This document shows, one piece after another, positions 1 through 5,081 of a stretch of DNA of 5,081 nucleotides (position 1 is the first letter of the stretch; the number at the start of each line of letters is the position of its first letter). A program made the translations under genes and the position numbers. This DNA is from an uncultured Spirochaetia bacterium (lineage in GTDB: Bacteria; Spirochaetota; UBA4802; JAGODF01): positions 1 through 5,081 of the forward strand of contig CALCJG010000256.1 in NCBI GenBank assembly GCA_937967705.1. The letters are read 5' to 3'. The notes beneath the pieces are model-generated. The model was not told where the DNA came from. It saw nothing but the letters and a program-made list of their open reading frames with translations, and ran no database searches.

Positions 1-46
1 AGATATCCACTCGTGACTGGAGTTCAGACGTGTGCTCTTCCGATCT
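1..46. other. Illumina TruSeq adapter remnant (not genomic)
   Basis: Bases 13-46 are identical, as I recall it, to the Illumina index-read/read-2 primer segment, beginning GTGACTGGAGTTCAGACG and ending CTCTTCCGATCT. Bases 5-12 (ATCCACTC) lie where the i7 barcode sits; their reverse complement, GAGTGGAT, matches what I remember as TruSeq index 23, and bases 1-4 (AGAT) are the start of the adjoining flow-cell arm. The genomic insert begins immediately after CGATCT, at base 47, in the middle of recA. This stretch is untrimmed library adapter at a contig end and should be masked; it carries no biological signal. Confidence 0.97.
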
Positions 47-435
47 AGTTCTACTCCTCCATACGCCTGGACATCCGCCGCATCGAGACCCTAAAATCCG
101 GCGAAGAAGCCATCGGCAACCGCGTCCGGGTCAAGGTAGTTAAGAACAAGACCGCCCCGCCCTTCCGCCAGGCGGAATTCGACATCCTCTACGACAGCGG
201 GATCAGCCGCGAGGGAGGCATTCTGGATCTGGCCGCCAAGCTGAACATCGTAAAAAAGGCGGGCACCTGGTACTCCTACGGCGAGGAGCGCATCGGTCAG
301 GGCCGGGAAAACGCCAAGACCTTCCTCAGGGAACACGCGGAGGTCATGAAAGACCTGGAGCGGAAGATCAAGATCGACTCGGGCCTGATGGAAGAGGCAC
401 CCAGGGAAACCAAGGAAGCCGTCGCGGGCAAGTAG
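47..435 (+). CDS. recA: RecA recombinase, C-terminal fragment (5' truncated)
   Basis: This is the last 128 complete codons of recA, first full codon TTC at 49-51, stop TAG at 433-435. RecA polymerises on single-stranded DNA, drives ATP-dependent strand exchange and stimulates LexA-type self-cleavage. The visible part aligns without gaps from E. coli Phe217 to Lys250: [12 protein letters not shown], then VRVKVVKNK with the two lysines that contact ATP across the subunit interface (K248 and K250 in E. coli). The C-terminal domain follows, with [28 protein letters not shown] and a lysine- and glutamate-rich tail. The tail ends in AVAGK and is less acidic than that of E. coli. Walker A, Walker B and DNA-binding loops L1 and L2 lie upstream of the contig break. 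Bases 47-48 (AG) fit the end of the expected Lys codon. The truncation is an assembly edge next to adapter, not a pseudogene. Identity is very secure. Confidence 0.96.
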
Positions 436-466
436 TCCCACCGGTATTTGAGGACTGCCCCGCTTC

Positions 467-1225
467 GTGAAAAACAGAGATATTAGGCTGAAAACGCCGG
501 AGGACATCGAACGCATCCGGGAGGCGGGGAAGATCATTGCCGAAATTTTCCTCGAGCTTGCCGCCCTCTCCCTGGAGGGGCTTTCCACTCTGGCCCTGGA
601 TACCCTGATCGAAGAGAAGATCCACCGCCAGAAGGCCCGACCCTCCTTCAAGACCGTCATCAATTACAGCCACGCCACCTGCATCTGCCTCAACGACGAG
701 GTGGTCCACGGCATCCCCTCGCGGAAAAAGATCATAAAACGGGGGGACATTGTGAAGGTGGATATCGGTGTAGTGAAGAAGGGCTACTTTGCCGACGCCT
801 GTAATACCTATGCCGTGGGACCAATCTCCGAAAAGGCGCAAAAACTGATGGACGTCACCCGCGAGGCCCTGTATATGGCTATCGATGTCATGCAGCCGGG
901 CAATCGCCTGGGGGATATCGGGCACGTGATACAGAGTTGCGTGGAAAAGAACGGTTTCAGCATCGTCCGCGATTTTACGGGACACGGCGTGGGCTTTGCC
1001 GTTCACGAGCTTCCTAACGTACCCCATTTCGGCAGGCCCCATACGGGGATAAAACTCGTGGAAGGCATGGTGCTGGCCATCGAACCCATGGTCAACGCGG
1101 GCAAGCATCAGACCATCACCCTGGAAGACGGATGGACCGCCGTAACCGCCGACGGCAGGCTCTCGGCCCAGTTCGAACACACCGTGGCCGTAACCGCCCG
1201 TGGCCCCTTGGTCCTGACCGCATGA
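467..1225 (+). CDS. map: Type I methionine aminopeptidase
   Basis: This cytosolic metalloprotease (M24A, pita-bread fold) removes the initiator methionine from new proteins when the second residue is small. The 252-residue length is usual for the short bacterial form, with no N-terminal zinc-finger extension. All five metal ligands are visible: Asp99 (KVDIG), Asp110 (FADAC), His173 (GHGVG), Glu206 (AIEPM) and Glu237 (QFEHT). The catalytic histidines are His81 (VVHGIP) and His180 (VHELP). The variant segment FADACNTYAVG replaces the commoner GDT-R-F-VG pattern, but the ligand Asp is kept. The start is GTG at 467: an in-frame TGA at 449-451 leaves only a CTG as an alternative, and the N-terminus (IRLKTPEDIERIREAGKI) begins where the family normally does. 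The Shine-Dalgarno GAGG at 450-453 is 13 bases away, rather distant. It lies 31 bases after recA and 28 bases before folE2, with no terminator, so it is probably co-transcribed with both. Confidence 0.96.
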   Translation: MKNRDIRLKTPEDIERIREAGKIIAEIFLELAALSLEGLSTLALDTLIEEKIHRQKARPSFKTVINYSHATCICLNDEVVHGIPSRKKIIKRGDIVKVDIGVVKKGYFADACNTYAVGPISEKAQKLMDVTREALYMAIDVMQPGNRLGDIGHVIQSCVEKNGFSIVRDFTGHGVGFAVHELPNVPHFGRPHTGIKLVEGMVLAIEPMVNAGKHQTITLEDGWTAVTADGRLSAQFEHTVAVTARGPLVLTA

Positions 1226-1239
1226 CACTCAGTCCGATC

Positions 1240-1245
1240 AAGAGG
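1240..1245 (+). promoter_or_regulatory. Ribosome binding site deciding the folE2 start
   Basis: AAGAGG (continuing TGG) is the only good anti-Shine-Dalgarno match before folE2. It lies 8 bases before the GTG at 1254 but overlaps the GTG at 1245, which has no purine-rich site of its own upstream. This favours 1254 as the start and shortens the open reading frame by three codons. Confidence 0.6.
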
Positions 1246-1253
1246 TGGACATC

Positions 1254-2051
1254 GTGCCGAGGAAAAACCTGAAAGACATCCAGTCCGAAACCGATCCCCG
1301 GAATCTGCCCATCAATAAGGTGGGGGTCAAGGATATCTCCTATCCCATCGTGGTCCTCGACAGGGCCGAGGGAGAACAGCATACCGTAGCCCGGGTCAAC
1401 ATGTACGTTGATCTTCCCCATCATTTCAGGGGCACCCATATGAGCCGCTTCGTGGAGATCCTCAACAAATACCGCAAGGGCATCAGCACCCTCAACATCC
1501 GCCAGATCCTCTCGGACATGAAGGAGAAGCTCAACGCCCAGAACGCCCATTTCGAGGCCGAGTTCCCCTATTTCATCACGAAAAAGGCTCCCATCTCGGG
1601 GGAATCGGCCAAGATGGAATACACATGCCGCCTGGCGGGCAATTCCTCCGAGGAGTTCTACACCCTCGAGGTGCGGGTGCCCGTCCTCTCCCTCTGCCCC
1701 TGTTCCAAGGAGATCAGCCGCTATGGAGCCCACAATCAGCGTTCCCTTCTCACCGTCAAGATCAAGGCGGCGGAACGCATCTGGATAGAGGATATCGTGG
1801 AGATCGCCGAGGCCTCGGCCAGCTCCGACATCTTTTCCCTGCTCAAACGCGAGGATGAGAAGCATCTCACTGAAAAAGCCTACGAAAATCCGATGTTCGT
1901 GGAGGACATGGTGCGCAGCGCCGCAGAGCGCCTCCTGGATAGGCCCGGAATTCTCTGGTTTTCTGTCGAATCCGAAAACATGGAATCGATACACAATCAC
2001 TCGGCCTACGCCATGATCTCGAGCGACCTTCTGGGAAGGAAAACGCCCTAA
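1254..2051 (+). CDS. folE2: GTP cyclohydrolase FolE2 (type IB)
   Basis: The protein converts GTP to 7,8-dihydroneopterin triphosphate and formate, the entry step shared by tetrahydrofolate and queuosine synthesis. It replaces the unrelated-in-sequence FolE (type IA), and family members can work with metals other than zinc. The 265 residues carry the family signatures in order: INKVGVKDISYPI, GTHMSRFVEILN, FPYFITKKAPISG, LCPCSKEISRYGAHNQRS, DEKHLTEKAYENPMFVED and ENMESIHNHSAYAMI. Counting from the chosen GTG, the metal and catalytic residues known from the Neisseria enzyme fall one position later here: Cys148 of LCPCS, His160 of GAHNQ, Glu202 of DEK, Glu217 of FVED and His247 of IHNH. All are present, so it should be active. 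The start is GTG 1254, supported by AAGAGG 8 bases upstream; GTG 1245 is the alternative. It is 28 bases after map. No zinc-responsive (Zur-type) operator is recognisable, as expected for an internal operon gene. The family call is very secure. Confidence 0.96.
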   Translation: MPRKNLKDIQSETDPRNLPINKVGVKDISYPIVVLDRAEGEQHTVARVNMYVDLPHHFRGTHMSRFVEILNKYRKGISTLNIRQILSDMKEKLNAQNAHFEAEFPYFITKKAPISGESAKMEYTCRLAGNSSEEFYTLEVRVPVLSLCPCSKEISRYGAHNQRSLLTVKIKAAERIWIEDIVEIAEASASSDIFSLLKREDEKHLTEKAYENPMFVEDMVRSAAERLLDRPGILWFSVESENMESIHNHSAYAMISSDLLGRKTP

Positions 2052-2138
2052 AAAAGCCTTGCCATTTCCCTTCTCCTGCTTTAACCTGTTGGGGCGGGTA
2101 TTAGAAAAAAGTACTTATCAATTCGGAAGGGAAAAAAC

Positions 2139-2888
2139 ATGCATGTCATTCTGGCCATTGATGACGATCCTTCCACTTTGAGGATCATCGAATCCCAGCT
2201 TTCCGGGCATCATTACCGGGTTTTTACGGAATTGTCCGCATTAAAGGGCCTGGAACTGTCTCGAACCATGAACCCGGACCTCATCCTTCTGGACATCAAC
2301 ATGCCCGAAATGGATGGTTTCCACGTTCTGGATGCTCTCAGGAAGGATGAGGTTACCAGTCATGTCCCGGTCATCATGGTAACCGCCGTGAGCGAGAAGA
2401 AGTTCGTCATGGAAGCCATGCGGCAGGGGGTGATGGATTACATCGTCAAACCCTATGAAGCTGAAAAACTCCTCTCCAAGATCAAGACAGCCCTCCGCTT
2501 CCGCGATATGATGAGGGAGGAGATCGCCAGCGACAGCAGCGACAAGATATACGTATCCCTGGACAAGGATGCCGTACTGATCACCTTTAAGACGGAACTG
2601 ATCGAGAAGAAGTTCCTGGCTGAATCCCGCAAGGTGTTTACTCATTTTTTTTTCAAGCAACTCAAGAAACGCCCCTGCATCATCGACCTGAGATCCCTTA
2701 TGAATTTTACCGAAAAGGACGCCAGAATCCTGGAGATCATTATTGAGCTGTTCGGGGTAATTCCGCTGAACATCGTGGCGGGACGGCATTACGGCGTTAT
2801 CGTGGCCCATGTCGATGTCCCGGAAACCGTAAGCCTCTTCATCTCCTTCGGGGACATGGAGCTGGCCCTCAACCAGAAACTGGTCTGA
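2139..2888 (+). CDS. Response regulator: receiver plus STAS-like output domain
   Basis: This 249-residue cytosolic signalling protein has a receiver at about residues 1-122 with all expected residues: acidic pocket Asp9/Asp10 (AIDDDPS), phosphoacceptor Asp52 (LLDINMPEMDG), Thr82 (MVTAVS) and Lys104 (IVKPYEA). It should take phosphate from a histidine kinase not seen here. Residues about 135-249 are not a DNA-binding, GGDEF, HD-GYP or histidine-kinase domain. Their order (strand DAVLITF, helix, strand PCIIDLRSL, helix, strand LNIVAG, helix with SLFISFGDMELAL) resembles a STAS anti-sigma-antagonist domain. The segment that normally reads D-S-S/T-G is NFTEKDA instead, so the usual phosphorylatable Ser/Thr is missing. 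The STAS call is by eye and moderate. The start ATG has GGAAGGG at 2125-2131, 7 bases upstream. The next gene, 26 bases downstream, encodes a PP2C phosphatase, consistent with a partner-switching operon. A run of nine T lies inside the gene at 2645-2653 (codons for three Phe), in frame. Confidence 0.85.
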   Translation: MHVILAIDDDPSTLRIIESQLSGHHYRVFTELSALKGLELSRTMNPDLILLDINMPEMDGFHVLDALRKDEVTSHVPVIMVTAVSEKKFVMEAMRQGVMDYIVKPYEAEKLLSKIKTALRFRDMMREEIASDSSDKIYVSLDKDAVLITFKTELIEKKFLAESRKVFTHFFFKQLKKRPCIIDLRSLMNFTEKDARILEIIIELFGVIPLNIVAGRHYGVIVAHVDVPETVSLFISFGDMELALNQKLV

Positions 2889-2914
2889 AACCCAACCCAT
2901 AGGCGGAAAAAACA

Positions 2915-4816
2915 GTGATCGAGGAAAACAGACTGACCATAGCGGTGTTCACCAAGGAGGACTCCCTGTTCGGGGTTCTGCAGAACCTCTCACGGGAGGA
3001 TACCCGGCCGCCGCTCCTCGACAGGAGGGAACAGATCGAAACCGTTCCCTCCCTGGAAACGTCGGGAGTCATCATCCATCTTTCCTCCGTCGATGACAGT
3101 GAAAAGCTGAAAGAGATACTGACGGAGGTAAGGGGGGGGATACCCTTGATGCTGATACCGGAAGAAGCCTCTTTTCTCCCGGAGATTAAACCCTCCCCGG
3201 AGTGCCTTACCATTCTCAGGAAGGAGAACCTTACCTCCGCAGCTCTGACCCTGTTCATTCACCTCGTGGCCCTCTGCCGTCATAAAAAGGCGCGGGAAGA
3301 AAGCGAAGACCGTCTATTGCGTTCAGTCCTGAGCGTATGGGAACACCCGGCCTTTTATATGGACAGGGAACGGCGGCTGCGGGGATGCAACCCCGCTTTC
3401 GAAGCCCTGACAGGACAATCAGCAGACCGGATAACTGGAACCCCTGTCAACGGGGTGCCCCTTTTCCAGGGTATAGCGGATAAATTATCAGAAACGCTGT
3501 TCTGTGACGATTCAGAGGATTCCGAAAAGAACCTGATCACCCTGCCCCAAAGCGGAAAGGAGACCCGAATCTTCCAGGTGCGCCGGCATCCCCTGGCCTT
3601 TCCGGACATTCCAGACGTCTGGCAGCTCTTCCTTATGATAGATGTAACGGAAACCCGCAGGACCGAGGAAAAGCTGCGCCTCTATCAGAGGGCGGTTGAG
3701 CAGAGCCCCGCCACGGTGGTCATCACCAGCCCAGGAGGCAGCATAGAATACGTAAACCCCAAGTTTACCCAACTGACCGGCTACAGCCTCCAGGAAGCCC
3801 TGGGGAAAAACCCCAGGATTCTCAAATCCGGCGAACAGTCCCCGGAATTCTACAGGGATATGTGGGAAACCCTCTCAGGCGGCCGGGAATGGCGGGGAGA
3901 ATTTCACAACCGGAAAAAAAACGGCGAGCTCTACTGGGAGTTTGCCTCCATCTCCCCCATGCTCAATGAAAAAGGGGAAACCACCCATTATCTCGCGGTC
4001 AAGGAGGATGTTACGGCCCGACGGAACGCGGAGGAGGCCCTGCGTCTGAGCGAACAGAAGCTCAGGGTACGGAACCTTCAGATGGAGCGGGACCTGAAGC
4101 TCGCCCAGTCCGTGCAAAAGGCCCTGATTTCCCAGGGTGTTCCCCCCAACGACATGCTCGAGGTAAAAACCGTATACAAACCCCTGGAGAAGGTGGGCGG
4201 AGATTATCTCTCCCTCTATAAAAACGAGAACGGCCTGGGAGTGTTCCTGGGAGATGTCTCTGGACACGGGATCGCCTCGGCCCTCTTTATCGCCCTTCTC
4301 AAATCAGTAACCGATCGCATGTTCCGCGATTACGGTTCCGATCCCTCCGCCTTCGTAACGCATCTCAATCTGGAACTCATCGACCAGATGTCCTCATATT
4401 TTATAACCGCCATTTACGGCTATTTCCAGAGGGATGTCAAAACCGGTCAAATCCTCTTCAGCCACTCCAATGGCGGACACCCCCAGCCCCTGCTCCTCAG
4501 GAAGGACGGTGCTTCGGAATTCCTGGGCAACAGCAACACGGTCATCGGGGTAGCGGAAAAAACACGGTGGGATCTCTACAGCACCCCCCTGGCAGCCGGC
4601 GATCGCCTCTTCCTCTACACTGACGGCATTCCAGAGACGGAAAATGCCGAAAAGCGCATGGTCGGCTTCGATGAGTATTTGCTGCCCCTTTTTAACAGAG
4701 CACGCCGGGAAGGCCTGGCGGATTCCCTGTCCGCAGTCATTCAGGGGCTGGATGAATTCAGGGCCGAGGCCGCCGCCACGGATGATATCACCCTGATCGG
4801 TTTTGAGGTGCTCTGA
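2915..4816 (+). CDS. PAS-PAS-PP2C (SpoIIE/RsbU-type) serine phosphatase
   Basis: This 633-residue multidomain protein probably dephosphorylates a Ser/Thr-phosphorylated STAS partner in response to a PAS-sensed signal. Residues 1-125 look like a degenerate receiver: the strand pattern fits (LTIAVF, GVIIHL, PLMLI, CLTIL), but the acidic pocket and phosphoacceptor Asp are missing. PAS-1 covers about 134-248 (NPAFEALTGQ). PAS-2 is a clear PAS/PAC unit at about 255-370 (NPKFTQLTGY, NPRILKSGEQSPEFYRDMW). A charged coiled coil at about 370-402 (EEALRLSEQKL) leads into the PP2C domain, 410-633. Metal-binding motifs are intact: Asp430 (VGGDYL), Asp447 (GDVSGHG), Asp570 (LYTDGIPE) and Asp623/Asp624 (TDDITL); NGGHP at 519-523 is also typical. 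No signal peptide or convincing membrane helix is seen, so it is probably cytosolic. The start is GTG 2915: an in-frame TAG at 2900-2902 rules out anything earlier, and AGGCGG at 2901-2906 is 8 bases away. It is 26 bases after the receiver/STAS-like gene, so probably one operon. Confidence 0.93.
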   Translation: MIEENRLTIAVFTKEDSLFGVLQNLSREDTRPPLLDRREQIETVPSLETSGVIIHLSSVDDSEKLKEILTEVRGGIPLMLIPEEASFLPEIKPSPECLTILRKENLTSAALTLFIHLVALCRHKKAREESEDRLLRSVLSVWEHPAFYMDRERRLRGCNPAFEALTGQSADRITGTPVNGVPLFQGIADKLSETLFCDDSEDSEKNLITLPQSGKETRIFQVRRHPLAFPDIPDVWQLFLMIDVTETRRTEEKLRLYQRAVEQSPATVVITSPGGSIEYVNPKFTQLTGYSLQEALGKNPRILKSGEQSPEFYRDMWETLSGGREWRGEFHNRKKNGELYWEFASISPMLNEKGETTHYLAVKEDVTARRNAEEALRLSEQKLRVRNLQMERDLKLAQSVQKALISQGVPPNDMLEVKTVYKPLEKVGGDYLSLYKNENGLGVFLGDVSGHGIASALFIALLKSVTDRMFRDYGSDPSAFVTHLNLELIDQMSSYFITAIYGYFQRDVKTGQILFSHSNGGHPQPLLLRKDGASEFLGNSNTVIGVAEKTRWDLYSTPLAAGDRLFLYTDGIPETENAEKRMVGFDEYLLPLFNRARREGLADSLSAVIQGLDEFRAEAAATDDITLIGFEVL

Positions 4817-4848
4817 CATCCCAATCGCTCCCAGATCATCGATTTTTC

Positions 4849-4877
4849 TTGTGTTTCAGCAAATCCTGTTTTATATT
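4849..4877 (+). promoter_or_regulatory. Putative sigma-70-type promoter
   Basis: TTGTGT (4849-4854, three of six matches to TTGACA) is followed after exactly 17 bases by TATATT (4872-4877, five of six matches to TATAAT), in a locally AT-rich stretch of otherwise GC-rich DNA. It lies in the 125-base gap after the phosphatase gene. Transcription from about 4884 would leave a 5' leader near 58 bases before the ATG at 4942. It suggests that the last gene starts its own transcript rather than depending on the phosphatase operon. No clear rho-independent terminator is visible between 4817 and 4849. The call rests on eye-matched consensus only. Confidence 0.4.
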
Positions 4878-4941
4878 AATGCTACAGAGCGGGATTGCGC
4901 TGAAGCCCAGGCATCAGGAAGAAAGAAGATATATTTATACC

Positions 4942-5081
4942 ATGGACAAGAACGGCTTTTTCGGTAATAAAAACAGCCTGCATAACGACCTTATCTCCCT
5001 GCTTCAAAAACACGAGGAGTGGCTGATGCGGAAGGTCTTGGATTACGCCAGGAGGCAGAATTATACAAAATACACCTCCAC
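4942..5081 (+). CDS. Unidentified protein, N-terminal fragment (3' truncated)
   Basis: This reading frame is open from ATG 4942 to the window end (46 codons plus two bases). The visible part is polar at first (MDKNGFFGNKN), then a probable amphipathic helix (LHNDLISLLQKHEEWLMRKV, followed by LDYARRQ) and a short NYTKYTST motif. There is no signal peptide. The helix loosely recalls the start of RsbRD-type sensor domains (a leucine-rich LL-x-H-E-E-x-L-M helix), which would suit the neighbouring phosphatase, but the match is from memory and weak; I do not assign a function. The ribosome binding site is poor: AGGAAGAAAGAAG covers 4916-4928, with its best core 22 bases away and GAAG 13 bases away. 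An in-frame ATG at 4879 would add 21 residues, but it has no purine-rich site and would lie upstream of the predicted transcript start, so 4942 is preferred. Codon use resembles the neighbours. Confidence 0.65.
   Translation, partial: MDKNGFFGNKNSLHNDLISLLQKHEEWLMRKVLDYARRQNYTKYTS

Noticed and set aside
436..466. Terminator or promoter between recA and map
   Set aside because: The 31-base gap has no inverted repeat and no T run, and no convincing -35/-10 pair.
1625..1858. A 77-codon plus-strand open frame inside folE2
   Set aside because: It is out of frame within the conserved FolE2 core, has a low-complexity Pro/Gly/Arg-rich product and has no ribosome binding site.
368..2000. Long open frames on the minus strand opposite map and folE2 (286 and 294 codons, at 368-1228 and 1116-2000)
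   Set aside because: They lie antisense to genes with complete catalytic motifs, their products show no recognisable family features, and long antisense frames are expected in GC-rich coding DNA.
2059..2085. Possible promoter before the receiver/STAS-like gene: TTGCCA (2059-2064) and TTTAAC (2080-2085)
   Set aside because: The -35 matches five of six but the spacer is only 15 bases and the -10 matches four of six. The 87-base gap makes a promoter likely somewhere here, but I cannot place it.
3914..3921. A-AAA-AAC slippery heptamer in correct phase within PAS-2 of the phosphatase, as a possible programmed -1 frameshift
   Set aside because: No stimulatory hairpin or internal Shine-Dalgarno was seen around it, and the zero frame continues through a full intact PP2C domain. 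The sequence simply encodes Lys-Lys-Asn.
4830..4850. Candidate terminator after the phosphatase gene (ATCGAT followed by a short T run)
   Set aside because: The stem is only a few base pairs, AT-rich and lacks a proper loop, so it does not qualify as a rho-independent terminator.

Overview
The window is a 5.1 kb piece of a bacterial chromosome, almost certainly one end of a draft or metagenomic contig. Its first 46 bases are an Illumina TruSeq adapter and not genome. It is moderately GC-rich and densely coded, with all six coding regions on the plus strand. No mobile element, RNA gene, CRISPR array or repeat family was seen. The taxon is not certain. The RecA tail ([24 protein letters not shown]) and the abundance of PP2C/SpoIIE-type signalling suggest a Spirochaetota-like or deltaproteobacterial-like bacterium; this is an inference from general family knowledge, not a placement.

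Region 1 (47-2051) is a housekeeping run. It holds the C-terminal third of recA, then map (type I methionine aminopeptidase, complete, all metal ligands present), then folE2 (GTP cyclohydrolase of the FolE2/type IB family, complete). The gaps are 31 and 28 bases and show no terminator, so the three are probably co-transcribed. They serve unrelated jobs: recombination and SOS, N-terminal protein maturation, and the first step of folate or queuosine synthesis.

Region 2 (2139-4816) is a two-gene signalling unit set off by an 87-base gap. The first gene encodes a receiver domain joined to a C-terminal region that looks like a degenerate STAS (anti-sigma-factor antagonist) domain. The second, 26 bases downstream, encodes a 633-residue protein with a probable pseudo-receiver, two PAS domains, a short coiled coil and a SpoIIE/RsbU-type PP2C phosphatase domain. 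Together they look like the input and phosphatase arm of a partner-switching pathway. No anti-sigma kinase or sigma factor is in the window.

Region 3 (4817-5081) holds a 125-base intergenic stretch with a fair sigma-70-like promoter, then the first 46 codons of an unidentified gene cut by the window end. Its helical, charged N-terminus weakly recalls RsbRD-type sensor domains, which would fit the same signalling theme, but this is tentative.
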